Source of the DNA: Cercis canadensis
Lineage: Eukaryota; Streptophyta; Magnoliopsida; Fabales; Fabaceae
Length of the DNA: 64,000 nucleotides
NCBI GenBank assembly: GCA_003255065.1
Contig: QAOA01001069.1
Coordinates: 69,639 to 133,638, forward strand
Direction of reading: 5' to 3'
In this document: positions 23,292-34,067 of the stretch, in pieces
How positions within the stretch are numbered: the stretch's first letter is position 1
Layout: each line of letters opens with the position of its first letter
Notes under the pieces: generated by a model
The model's database searches: none
What the model saw: the letters and a program-made list of their open reading frames with translations, nothing else
Told to the model about the DNA's origin: nothing
Position numbers and translations under genes: made by a program

Positions 23292-24935
23292 TGTTGTGAA
23301 AAATCCTAATGCAACTTTACATTATTGTTTCCAAGTAATAAAAAGAGAGTGAGTTATCGTTCTCACGATGACTAATGTTATCAACTACCAAAATTGGGTT
23401 AATTTCAATTTTATCTAATCAATAAGTATGGAGAATTTTCAAGAAAGAACTTTAAATGGACTGAAAATAAGCTAAAACCAATAAAATGATGAATTTATCA
23501 AGAGAGAAAAAATTATGGTTCCGATTTCACCATAATTATTCATAGTTTTCGTTCCTTATTCCTTAAAAATCAATTTATCTTCCTAATTGCTAATCAAGAT
23601 TTCCTAATTTATTCACTACTATCTCCCAAGGTCTAATGTAAATATCCCTAATTACTAACCTTGTATATTCTTATACGAGTTATAATAATTACGAATTCAT
23701 TAAGTTTTGTGGATCTTTTTAATTGATTACATGAGCCATGGAGGTATATTCCTATCCTACATGCAACCCATATTATTTACCCTAAAGAACTAGACACACA
23801 ATTCTCTTTCCGGTCTCATTGTGATTAACTCATCAACGAATTGTCGGCCAGATAATCAGAAGCATGAAGCATAGGGATGAATACTCAAATTGAAAAGATA
23901 AACTTTGAATTAATTTCATAAGAAACTACAATTGTTCCTAATTAGGCTACATCGTAGCCNTATTCCTATCCTACATGCAACCCATATTATTTACCCTAAA
24001 GAACTAGACACACAATTCTCTTTCCGATCTCATTGTGATTAACTCATCAACGAATTGTTGGCCAGATAATCAGAAGCATGAAGCATAGGGATGAATACTC
24101 AAATTGAAAAGATAAACTTTGAATTAATTTCATAAGAAACTACAATTGTTCCTAATTAGGCTACATCGTAGCCGTAGAGAAGAAATTAGTTCATAGTAGA
24201 AGAAGAGAACATGATTAAGTAAAATCTAAACATAATTGGAAGAGCAGAAAAAGGAAACTATGAGATGAAGATCGATTCAGCTTCACAAAACTTGTCTTCA
24301 ATCATTATTTTGCCTCCGTTTTGCTTTTTAAAAATGTCCAGAATCGAATCCCTAATAATTCCTAAAAATCCCTATTTATACTCCTGAGCAAAAGCCCTCA
24401 AAAACTAGGAAATAAAGTCACGTTTTTAAGGAAACTTGTGCGGGCATTGCGGCTCTTGGTTTTGGGTGCTGCAGTGCTTGCGCTCTATACAAAAGTACCA
24501 GGTTCTTCGCTAATGGGCGCTGCAGCTCTTGATGTTGAGCACTGTGGCGCTTTCTCTCGGGTTTGAATGGGGGCTTGAATGCTGCAGCTCTGTCTTTATA
24601 GCGTAGTAGTGCTTGGTTTCTGGTTGGAAGGCTTGAGATTTGTTCACGGGAACTACAACTCTGTCTTTCTAGCGCAGTAGCACTTGGTTTCTGCCAAGCC
24701 CTTTCATTTTGATGCTCCAGGGGCAGCATCTCTTGGATTCAAGGGCAGTAGCCCTTGCTTTCTGTCCCAATTCTTCTCAAATATCCATTTCTTCACTTCA
24801 AAACATGAAATTTATGAATTTTCATTTAAACCTACAATTAACATAAACAACTCATTAGATGGCAATAAATCTCAATTAATAACCAAATAATTAAGTAAAA
24901 GATACCTAAAGAGTGGATATAAAACCCACTCAATA
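23292..24935 (-). repeat. 5' LTR of the Athila element
   Basis: 1,644 bp, longer than the 3' LTR mainly because of a 213-bp exact duplication flanking an N (23747-24173). The element-sense start is TATTGAGTGGG, mutated from TGTTGAGTG. The TSD GTTTG follows at 24936-24940. Confidence 0.88.
23747..24173. repeat. 213-bp duplication around a single N at 23960 (probable assembly artefact)
   Basis: 23747-23959 and 23961-24173 are near-identical 213-bp copies joined by one N. The 3' LTR of the same element has only one copy. Almost the entire length excess of the 5' LTR over the 3' LTR is explained by it. Confidence 0.85.
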
Positions 24936-24940
24936 GTTTG

Positions 24941-25383
24941 ATCAAAAAGGAAATAAAAAACAGGGAAGATGGATAACTCTTTAGCTCAATTTGAATTCAA
25001 ATTGGAAGAAGAAAGGAACACCTGATTAAGGATTTTGGGGAAGGATGGAGGAAATTTTTATTAGGGATGAGAGTTTCAAGAGGGGCATTAAATCATTTGG
25101 ATCATTGGGGAAGGAGAATAGCATTGGAGAAGGAATGAAATTGATTCAGATTAGGATGATTACCTAGACTAATTATTAATTCATTTGTTTTAAATGTGAA
25201 TTTAATATTTAAATTTGAATAAAATGACAAATACATCATTATATCAAGAATGAAGAAGGATTCAAAACCCGATAACCATTACACGATGCATAGTTGAAGT
25301 GTTGGGAATAGCAAAAACTCTAACAAACAAAGAGTCAGGGATGAGGGTGAGGAAATATGTTCAGAATGAATGTACACATAAAG
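24941..25383. other. Short intergenic spacer
   Basis: AT-rich DNA between the Athila TSD and the MULE. No gene or element end is seen. Confidence 0.4.
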
Positions 25384-25713
25384 AGTAAAACCCCTTTTTG
25401 GTCATTCAATTTTTTTTTTTTTAAATTGTCACTTTAATCCGTTATTTTTTTTTTGTGCCACTTTAGTCATTTAATTTATGATCCATTTGCTAATTTAGTC
25501 ATCCGTCTGGGTCCATTAGTGAGGTTGAATGGAAATTTTCACGTAACATGTTAAGTGGTGACTTGGCAAGGTGACATGGCATGTGGGGGAGTTGCTAGTG
25601 TGGCAAAGCTTAAAACGACTCCGTTTTAATTAGAAAAAAAAAATTAACAACCATACAACGTCATTTAGTCTAAAGGAAGAAAGGAAAAGAGAATCATGAA
25701 GAAGGGATTCTTC
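25384..25713 (+). repeat. MULE left terminal inverted repeat
   Basis: Pairs with 26412-26735 in inverse orientation. It contains long T runs (about 25411-25424 and 25445-25454) that differ in length between arms. Confidence 0.75.
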
Positions 25714-25928
25714 ATCCTTGAACTTGGACCCTCCATTGACGCCGCACCAAGGAGGGATATAGCCCTAGTCTTCCTTGAATGGTCAACAATAAACATCTCG
25801 TTTTTGAGTGGACCACCACCCATTGTTTGGTTATTTGGTTTCCCTTCTCCATATCCGTAGAGGGGGTAGTTGAACACCCATTTCTCCTTTGATAGACTAG
25901 AACGCTAGAGCAAAATTGAAGAGAATTC

Positions 25929-25983
25929 ATGGCTGGTTTGAAGCTCCAAGCTATGTGGAATGACCTAGCTGGGCCCAAAACTA
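25929..25983 (+). pseudogene. Captured exon 1 of a mitochondrial pyruvate carrier (MPC)-like gene
   Basis: The ATG at 25929 opens MAGLKLQAMWNDLAGPKT plus one base, followed at once by a perfect splice donor GTGAGT (25984-25989). Plant MPC2-type proteins of the inner mitochondrial membrane begin with a very similar stretch, M..KLQA.WN...GPKT, followed by Ile. The phase-1 base A left here fits an Ile codon completed by the next exon. No later MPC exon is visible inside the element, so only the 5'UTR, exon 1 and part of intron 1 appear to have been captured. The family match is from memory and the fragment is short. Confidence 0.6.
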
Positions 25984-26411
25984 GTGAGTTAGCTTTCTTA
26001 TCATTCGATTGCTACAAGGATGTTCTTTTGAATCCTTACATTTTTGTGTTATGTTTGTCATTTTCTTAAGATAAGACACTCTCGATTGTTTTGATAAGGA
26101 TAATTTCTTCAGCTAAAGGGTTGCAATGAAATTCCTAATTTTTCAGATGTCATATGTATTAGCATATATATAAATTTGCACCTTCAGATTTGCTTGCCCA
26201 AGCTTGTTAACACTAATAAATTCTAATTGAGTGCATATTCTTCTAAACCACTAATATTGTTAACATCCATGTTGTTGCTTTTGTGCTTACTGCTTCGTCT
26301 TTTCCTTTCTTCCTCTTGTTTGTCTCCTTCATCCCTCTAATTCCACCGATTGACACTATGAGAAAGGGATTTTGCAATTTGGGGCTTAGGCTTCCAATTT
26401 GGGAATTGTCT

Positions 26412-26735
26412 TCATGAATCCCTTCTTCACGATTCTCTTTTCCTTTCTTCCTCTTGACCAAATGACGTTGTATGGTTGTTAATTTTTTTTTTTTTCTAAT
26501 CAAATCAGCACCGTTTTGAGTTTTGCCACACCAACTCTCTCACATGTCATGTTACCTTGTGAAGTCATAACTTAACAACCATGTCAGCACTTAACGTGCC
26601 ACGTGAAAATTTTCATCTAACTTCACTAACAAACTCAGATAGAGGAATAAATTGGTAGACAAATCATAAATTGAAGGACTAAAATGACACAAAAAAATAA
26701 AGGATTAAAGTGACAAAAAAAGAATTATACTCCAG
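26412..26735 (-). repeat. MULE right terminal inverted repeat
   Basis: Inverted counterpart of 25384-25713. It includes 'aaatgacgttgtatggttgttaa' and the outer 'ggattaaagtgacaaaaaa'. Confidence 0.75.
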
Positions 26736-26843
26736 AAAAATAAATAGATAGAGAGATAATAGAAAATAGTCATGCGTATAAAAAATTGAATAAGTAATCA
26801 TGAAAATAGTAACATAGATAGATACTTGGATTTGTTGAAGGAC

Positions 26844-27620
26844 ACATGGCAAGCCATATGTCCAAAGCAATTTAAGAGAAAAAATTACTAAATGAGGATA
26901 ATTTTGTCATTTGTCAATAAAAAACAAACTTCAAATGACATGTAAATGTGATACATGGCATAACTTTCTAACCATGGTTTTTGCTTTATAATATTTATAG
27001 ATTACTATTACGATGAGTCATTATATTAATGATTAATTGTACATTAATATAGTTGTTCACATCATATTATAATATAATATAAAAGTAGGTAATATACATT
27101 GTGAATATACTAAGTGGTGCTCTCTTTCGACTCCATTATATTATTTCTTTGTCTTAATTCCATACTTGTACTCATAGGTCCAGTTAGGGGTCGGCAAGAC
27201 TCGGCTTGGCTTGGTGGACTGTCCTAATTTTGACTAGGTACGAGACTGAGACAGTATGTTGGTCGGGATGCCCGGACTCTGAATCCGAGACCGGGATGGG
27301 CCAATTCTTAACTCGTCCATCCCGGCCCATGCCCATCCTGAGGTAAAGTTAACTAAGGACATTTGGAAAAACTGGTGTTATGATGCAAAATATGCAAATG
27401 TATGCTATATTTTAGTGTTATTATATATTTGTATATATAGAAAAAGAAAAAAATGAAAATTCTGTTTGTTGGGTCGGGCTGAACCAGGATTTGTCAGCCT
27501 GTATAAAATAGGCCGGCCCTACCCGATTATGGCTCTGGCTCAATCTGGTCTGGACCGACCCGTTTACTAGCTCAATAATAATGTCCAATTATGATGAGAT
27601 CCGACCCGTTTCAAATTGAT
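26844..27620. repeat. Left copy of a 777-bp host repeat (upstream region of UTP5)
   Basis: Matches 39999-40775 over its full length at a constant offset of 13,155 bp with no net indel; I noticed only a couple of single-base differences (for example near 26857 and 26900). It ends exactly at the N at 27621, while the right copy continues into the UTP5 gene. Within it, around 27180-27620, are GC-rich palindromic 'cccgg/gggtcgg' stretches that may be an old DNA-transposon relic. Confidence 0.9.
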
Positions 27621-27621
27621 N
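27621..27621. other. Single N: assembly junction
   Basis: Separates the left host copy from the internal part of the Tat element. No LTR is present here, although the element should end in one. Confidence 0.8.
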
Positions 27622-27725
27622 ATCTCTTGTAGGATTTCAGCTCGGATTACTCCTTTTTCCAAAGGTAATTTTTGCCTCTTTCTCGCTCCTAGGTCGTAGG
27701 TCATCTTTCTTAGTTCATTTGTAAG

Positions 27726-29760
27726 ATGGAGAGTTGTTCTTCCGTGAATGGGGATGACCCTATGAATTATCTGGAAAGTATTGAAGTAATTTCGTCTGAT
27801 GAGAGGGGAGATGCCAATAGGGAAGTGGTGAGTGAAAGGGAGCTAAGTGGTGGTAGGGAGCAAGATAGGGCAGAGGAAGCTAGTTCCAGTGAGAGTAGTT
27901 TAGACATTTCCTTTGTTCGGCCCTCTATTCCTTCATTTGTTCATGAGAGGGTCAGAAACACATTTTCCGTTCTTTGCACAAAGTTTGTAAAGGAGTTTAA
28001 ATATTATAACCACGAAATTGATTGGGGTCGTAGTAGTTACGACGTGAAATCGTGTCCGAAAGATGCCCCTGTGTGTGAAAACTGCCTAAAAAATGATTTC
28101 TTTACCTTTAGTGCAGCTTATATGGAGAGGGCCGGAGCGGAGTTTCCGCTCTCCGTGTTTGAGATGGAGTTTTTTAGAAAGGTTAACGCCGCTCCGTCCC
28201 AACTTCATGTAAACGGCTAGGGTTTTCTTCGAGCCTTTCAAAAAATGTGCGAGCTGCTGTCAGTAGAGAGTAGGGTAGAGGTATTTTTTTTATTTTTTTA
28301 CTTTAAAGGACGTGAAGGATACCGACAAGGAATTTATGTACATAGCTGGTCGGCGGGGGTTAGGGCTGCTGAAATTGGTGGAAGAATCGGCTAAAGGTTG
28401 GAAAGACCGATTCTTCCGAGTTATAGTGCCGACCTGGAAAGCAGGCCCGGCGCCAGCTATGGCATTTTTCTTGAAGGAGGATTTGAGGCCTCGGTTCCCC
28501 TTGCGTTGGAGTCGGGATATTTATAAGGTTCCAGCTCGGGCAATAGACGAGTATACCCAGGAAGAGCGGCAGATAATAAAGACAATCTCCCAACTTGCCG
28601 TTAAAAACGCCCAAATGGTTACTCTCAAGGCCAAAGATCTAATTGGTCGGTATTCATTGTGTGAAGTTGTGCGTATGTTTCCTGATTGCTAATCGATTTT
28701 TGTTGTGTTTGCAGAGGGAAAGCTTTCGGCAGAGCAAATGGTGAACCTGGCGAAGCTGGCGAAAGTGAAAACTCAAAGGTCGGCGGTGCCACCTAAGGCT
28801 ATACCTGCTGAGCCAGTGACGATGGTGAGGGTGGAGGAAATACCCGTGCTACTGCCAGCTCGGGAGGAAGGGAGCTCCGTTGCTGTCAAGGGTAAATAAA
28901 AAGCCAAGAACAAGAGACAACGGGTGGCGGCGAAGGCGGACAAAGACCGAGTAGACCCCTCGGCCAGCCGAATGTTCGACCTTGATTCTGAGGTGAAGCA
29001 TTTCGAGCTGTTTGCCGCCCCCGTGGGAGAGAAACGAGAACATTCCAGCGTCTCGTTCTGGAATGTTCAATACCCGGCAGGAGATTGGCTGAAATCGCTA
29101 GCCCTACCCACGGATCGGACGAAGGTGGCGGAGGCCAAAACTTTGCTGCTGAGCAAACACCTGCGGGACATCCTGGGACGGGCTGCCGTGATTGGCCAGG
29201 AGCTGAACGAGAGGGTCGTCGCGTCCGAGCTGGAAAGGCAAAAATTCTTGGAAGAGGACGAGATGACCCGGGCGACAGTGGAATCTTGCCATGAGGCCTT
29301 GGGTCGGGCCCAGAGAGAGCTGGGAGATGTCCGTACGAGGCTGGATGCTACGCTGGCCGAACTTACCCAAGTGAAGGAAGAAAGGAAAATAAGCCAGGAG
29401 CTAGGACGGGCGGCTGAGATCCAGGAAAGTAAAGTTCGATGCCAAATGGCTCGAAGACTTGACCGAGTTCGACAGTCGAAGTCAAGGTTGAGGGACCGGG
29501 CTGAGCAAAAAATTGTGATGAACTATGCAGAGGCCCATAAGAAGGGGTTCAAGCTGTGTTTAGAGCAAGCTCGGTTACAGGTCCTTGACATTGATGCTGA
29601 GCGCCTGGATCCTTGGAAAAGGGTAAGGGATGACCAGCTAGTAGATGATGCTGAGGAGGCGGAGGATGATGATCTCGAGCTGCGGGTTGATCCTGACTCC
29701 GGGGAAGATGTGGATTCAGCTTCGGAGAACGAAGATGTTCTTCGAGAGCAAGAGCCTTAG
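27726..29760 (+). CDS. Antisense ORF of the Tat element (putative gypsy-type transposon domain)
   Basis: Plus strand, opposite to pol. The acidic N-terminus runs 27726-28220; its end (AYMERAGAEFPLSVFEMEFF, then APSQLHVNG) matches the domain annotated 'putative gypsy type transposon' (Transposase_28 type). A stop at 28218 stands where that family has Trp. The frame resumes at 28312 with GRRGLGLL and ESAKGWKDRFFRV. A likely intron (donor GTGCGT near 28672, acceptor TTTGCAG at 28712) leads to the rest, with one stop at 28897. The C-terminal half (28924-29760) is a charged coiled coil followed by a very acidic tail (DDAEEAEDDD, SGEDVDSASENEDV). Such ORFs are known in Tat elements, with no proven function. 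Confidence 0.7.
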
Positions 29761-30500
29761 GGAGTTAGGATCTTGTATTTATATTTTTTCTTTGTAATCC
29801 GATGTTTGAATAATAATAAGAATGAAGTTTGTTTATCATATGATGTGATTTCCCTATTTTGTTTTTGATGTTTGAATGGGTGTTATAGCTCGGTTAAAAG
29901 CTAGAATTGGATAAATTGATGAAACTTTGGGCGAGGATGAACTAAGGAAATTTGTAAACAATATTACAAGAATAAGTCGGGCTTTTAACTAGAAATTTGT
30001 AAACAATGTCACGGGAATAAGTTGGGTTTATGGTTAAATTTGTAAACAGTGTCGCGAGAATAAGGCGGGTTTATGACAATTTTTGTTCATAAGGTACCGA
30101 GCTATTCTTGGACGGGTTAGGTTGGAAGCTTTTGTCCGTTATTTTGGACTTGTCCACAAGAATTTGGTGATTGTAGGTTTGAAACTTCGGGTAGAGCATT
30201 TGTTAGGACAATGGTCCTTTTAAGGGTGTTGGCCCTTGCGGTTTAAGCTCGAGTAGAGCGTTTTTAAGGACATTGGCCCTTGTAGTTTAAGCTCGGGTAG
30301 AGCGTTTTTAAGGACATTGGTCCTTTTAAGGGCATTGGCCCTTGTAGTTTAAGCTTGGGTAGAGCGTTTTTAAGGACATTGGTCCTTTTAAGGGCATTGG
30401 CCCTTGTAGTTTAAGCTCGGGTAAATGTAGAAACTTCATTGTATATATTGGCGAAGATTTAGTACATTCCAAGTTCGGGGGATGTGATCGTCTTCCATGG
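29494..30500. repeat. First copy of the duplicated antisense-ORF end / spacer block
   Basis: Matches 33361-34275 from 'gaccgggctgagcaaaaaa' to 'ttccatggttg', with scattered substitutions. The second copy has fewer minisatellite units and continues into pol; this one does not. Confidence 0.9.
30241..30425. repeat. 62-bp minisatellite in the Tat spacer, first array
   Basis: A 44-bp short unit at 30241-30284, then full 62-bp units at 30285-30346 and 30347-30408, then a partial one. Each full unit contains two small palindromes, AAGGACATTGGTCCTT and AAGGGCATTGGCCCTT. Confidence 0.9.
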
Positions 30501-30712
30501 TTGACGCCCGAACTCCAATGCCCAAGTTAGTGGGTGTACTGAGTTGGTAAAGTGCAATAAATGAAACATACTTGTGAAAAAAATGCTATTTATAGCAAGG
30601 TAAGCATATGATGGTCATTTTAATATTGAGATTGGCTTGAATCTAATGTTATTGGGCTCGATTGGGCCTTATGGAGTTATAGGCTAATATTGAATAACTA
30701 CAAATAGCATCC
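30501..30712. other. Possible remnant of a diverged Tat LTR
   Basis: Segments resemble the 5' LTR at 39719-39999 in order and spacing: 'gcccgaactccaatgcccaagtt' against 'gcccgagctctaatacttaagtt', then 'gctatttatag', then 'aatattgaataactaca' against 'aatattgggtatctaca'. If correct, 27622-30712 would be a second, internally deleted Tat copy with its own 5' LTR. Confidence 0.4.
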
Positions 30713-30998
30713 CAAATGATACTTATATAAAGGCTTTGGATAAATTTATTGACTTGCTTTCTTAATATGTCATGCTTATTATTAGACATGTATGTGTGCC
30801 ACTAATAGGGTTTATCTTACAGGTTTTGACAATGTTATTTGTCGCTATTCTTTGACAATTTAGTGTGGACAATATTTTTTGTGGTACTTTATATATCTTG
30901 CTGGTTTTGGACAATGTTATTTGTGGCTATTTATTTCAGAATAAAGTGTATGACATATTTGTTATATACTTTTAAATATATGGCAGGCTTTTACCTAG

Positions 30999-31244
30999 AT
31001 GGATGTAAACAATAACTCATCACATATTGACACAGATAGTGTTGATAAACCTTCATCTTCATCTAATTCGAGTGATGAAGAGTTATTTATTACAAAAATG
31101 CTTTATGACTATATGAGTACAAGTTTCTTAAAAAGAAAGATTCCTATTCGGACATATACATTAACGGGGCATGCATTTGTGGTTGAAATCTTAGGAGATC
31201 AGGAGCAATTTGTTATGAATTGCTACAAATGTAAAAGAATATAA
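30999..31244 (+). pseudogene. N-terminal fragment of a PIF/Harbinger-type transposase-like protein
   Basis: 81 codons. An acidic Ser-rich start (MDVNNNSSHIDTDS) is followed by SSSSNSSDEELF and then RKIPIRTYTLTGHAFVVEIL. The last part resembles the segment R.P.R...LTGH.FV.E.L found at the start of plant Harbinger/HARBI1-like and DUF8040 proteins, before the DDE nuclease. It stops at 31244, and no nuclease domain follows in any frame I could see. An acceptor-like 'atggcag' just upstream (30981-30987) suggests it was an exon. Assignment is tentative. Confidence 0.45.
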
Positions 31245-33360
31245 TTCATCAATTTATTTGATGGAGTAAAAAGTCATTTTAATACTTGAAAGGTGCAGCG
31301 AAAATCACTCAAGTTTTTGAAATTTTTTTTGTATCACTTGTGTTCCTAAAAGTTCAAGAAGTCCATCACAATGATCATTTTCTATTATTATTTGGGACCT
31401 GAAAAGGACTAATTTGCGAGATCATGAACTGAATGATGTTACCTTTTTCCCCTCATGAATGGTTCACTTGATTTCCAAAAAAAAAAGGTTTTGCTGCATA
31501 GACCCTCATGCAGAGCAGAATCATAGCAATGGACATATCTCCGTAAAAGCTTGAACAGAAGAACATGTTTATGAGTGAATAAATAGCTCCACAGTATTTT
31601 TGCAAAGATAAGAGCTTTAGAGCCATAAGTGAAACCCTTTTGGAATTTAGTGTATGTGCTGTAAAAGTGAGTTGCAGTGGGGGGGAGCAAAGAAGACATA
31701 CTATTATTTGTATCTATATGTATCAATGTTGTGTTTTATTGTTAGGAGCCCAGGTTGCTTCCTGCTTTGGCTCCTTTTGTGCTAGGAGTTATAGAGCGTT
31801 GCTTGACCTAACGTTTTTCTTGTATTATCAAAAGAGATCTTATTTTATGAACTGATTCTACTCCTTTGATTTCGTTCCTGAATAAAGCTTTTTTAGTTTG
31901 ATACGTGCCTGAGTTTTTCTTTTTTCTTTCTAAATCTTTCTGTCATTATTGCTTTTCATTGGCTGGTTTTCCTTTCCCAATTGCTACTCTTCTTCCAAAT
32001 AGACATGAAGGCTCCAACATTAGGAATACTGAGGTTCCAACATTTGGTAAGACCATTCAAGTACTCCATAAGTTGTGCTAATGAATCCTACATGGTGTGT
32101 TTGGGAGTTAAAAGTTGGGGAAAAAAGAGAGAGAGAAGGAAATGATTAAGGATTTGTTTGAGAGTTACTTTGGAGGGAAAAAGAAAGGAAATGAGAGGCA
32201 TAAAACTCTCATCTCCCTTGTTTAGAAGATTTATCTTAAAAAATGAGAGGAGACCGGTGGGTAACATGCAACCTCCACACTTTTTTTTATCTATTTTTGT
32301 GTTCCTCTAAATTGGGGGTTGTGAGAGAAAATATATTAAAATAATTATTATACCCTTTAATTTAATTTAATTTAATTTTTTTAGAAAAATTTAATTTATT
32401 TTCTAGTTTTATTAATTGATTAGTTTAGAGAGAGAAAGAAATAAGTGTATTATATTATTTAATTTTATATTAAATATTTATATTTTAATAATAAAGGGTA
32501 AACTAGTAAAAATATTTTACAATACGATTTTTTCTTTCTTTTCTTCTTCTTTTACTAATTTTAATCATCTAAATAAAAGAGAGAAAAATCTTTCATTTTT
32601 CTTTCTCTTTCTTTCTTTCTCTTTTCTCTCATCTCTTTTCCTTTTCCGTCATCTGTTGAAAGGGAAAGGGAACTAGAAGATGTCTTTGTATTTCTTTTTG
32701 GACTCCAAATTTGTATTCTCTTTATTTGAGAGGTTTGGGAAGAAATGAGGAGTAGTTTATTGTTGCACTCCTATTCATTTCTTTAAGTTCCTTCTAAAAT
32801 GGTATTCCCTATTTTGTTTCTACACTACAAGCTCACACGAATACACATTTTTTATCCCCTTTCTCTCTCTCACCGATTCAATACGATCATCTATGACTTA
32901 TTTGTCATTCTATCTCAATGGAGTTAATAAATTCAGTTTATCTTTTTTTTTTTATTATAAAAAAAACGCCAAGTCTATAATAACAATGACATAAAATGAG
33001 TATCAGTGCAAAGTGTAATGAATGGATGAGATTTATGCATGTATGTTTCGTATGTCATGACTGATTATTAACCATTTCTTAAAAACTATACTTAGGCCCA
33101 TAAAACTTCATGTTAATTACTTGAGGTTGCCCAAATTTTTGAATCATATTTTTTTAAGAGTGTAAGTTGGCAAAGTTACACAAATAATACACATTGTTAA
33201 ATTATTTACATAAATGAGGTAATTTTCAAACTATTTACCTAAAAAGGGCACTTTTAAATATTTTAACGAAAATAAACATAGAAAAAGTCAAGCAGTAAAC
33301 ACGCTTTAAAGGTAAAGTATGTTCTTTTAAAACACGTTTTAGAGATAAAATGTGTTCTAG
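31245..33360. other. Non-coding DNA between the two Tat blocks
   Basis: AT-rich. It holds a CT-rich microsatellite-like run at about 32590-32645 and 'gtttgggag / gaggtttgggaag' motifs at about 32100 and 32730 that may mark MITE ends. No supported gene. The boundary with the second Tat block at 33361 is abrupt and shows no target-site duplication. Confidence 0.4.
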
Positions 33361-33381
33361 GACCGGGCTGAGCAAAAAATT

Positions 33382-33627
33382 GTGATGAACTATGCAGAGG
33401 CCCATGAGAAGGGGTTCAAGCTGTGTTTAGAGCAGGCTCGGTTACAGGTCCCTGACATTGATGCCGAGCGCCTGGATCCTTGGAAGAGGGTAAGGGATTG
33501 CCAGCTAGTAGACGATGCTGAGGAGGCGGAGGATGATGATCCCGAGCTGCGGGTTGATCCTGACTCCGGGGAAGATATGGATTCAGCTTCGGAGAACGAA
33601 GATGTTCTTCGAGAGCAGGAGCCTTAG
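33382..33627 (+). pseudogene. Truncated C-terminus of the Tat antisense ORF (second copy)
   Basis: 81 codons, colinear with the last 81 or so codons of 27726-29760. It shares NYAEAHEKGFKLCLEQ and the acidic tail, with only a few substitutions such as Asp/Cys, Leu/Pro and Val/Met. The frame is open, but all upstream coding is missing. Confidence 0.85.
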
Positions 33628-34067
33628 GGAGTTAGGATCTTGTATTTATATTTTTTCTTTGTAATCCGATGTTTGAATAATAATAAGAATGAAGTTTGTT
33701 TATCATATGATGTGACTTCCCTATTTTGTTTTTGATGTTTGAACGGGTGTTATAGCTCGGTTAAAAGCTAGAATTGGATAAGTTGAAGGAACTTTGGGCA
33801 AGGATGAACTAAGGAAATTTGTAAACAATATTACAAGAATAAGTTGGGCTTTTAACTAGAAATTTGTAAACAATGTCACGAGAATAAGTCGAGTTTATGA
33901 CTAAATTTTTTGTTCATAAGGTACCGAGCTATTCTTTGACGGGTTAGGTTGGAAGCTTTTGTCCGTTATTTTGGACTTGTCCAAAAGAATTTGGCGATTG
34001 TAGGTTTGAAACTTTGAGTAGAGCATTTGTTAGGGCAATGGTCCTTTTAAGGGCGTTGACCCTTGCG

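Larger units (their letters stand above)
12658..24935 (-). mobile_element. Full-length Athila-type Ty3/gypsy retrotransposon, decayed
   Basis: 12.28 kb, minus strand. The 5' LTR is 23292-24935 and the 3' LTR 12658-14065. LTR ends are TGTTG...CAACA (the 5' LTR start is mutated to TATTG), and a perfect TSD GTTTG lies at 12653-12657 and 24936-24940. Order on the minus strand: LTR, tRNA-Asp-type PBS, gag, protease with DLGAS, RT, RNase H, integrase, a third ORF of the 'putative plant transposon protein' type, a long 3' spacer, LTR. Gag-pol lies in one frame over about 5.2 kb but is cut by many stops, several at positions where Trp or Gln/Arg codons are expected. This is consistent with C-to-T decay of methylated DNA. 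The element cannot be autonomous. Confidence 0.92.
25384..26735. mobile_element. Mutator-like element with long TIRs carrying a gene fragment (Pack-MULE)
   Basis: About 1.35 kb. The left arm (25384-25713) and right arm (26412-26735) are imperfect inverted copies of about 320-330 bp. Outer segments share 'tttgtcactttaatcc' and 'aatttatga' motifs, and inner segments share 'gaagaagggattc' and 'ttaacaaccatacaacgtcattt'. Long TIRs with no transposase in the interior point to a non-autonomous MULE. The interior contains the first exon of what looks like a mitochondrial pyruvate carrier gene (25929-25983). I could not identify a clear 9-bp TSD, so the exact ends are approximate. Confidence 0.75.

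Noticed and set aside
30241-30425. CRISPR-like regular repeat
   Set aside because: Units are contiguous with no unique spacers; the DNA is plant nuclear and the array lies in a retrotransposon spacer.
30712-33360. MITE pair from 'gtttgggag' motifs at about 32100 and 32730
   Set aside because: The inverted match is too short and low-complexity to define an element.
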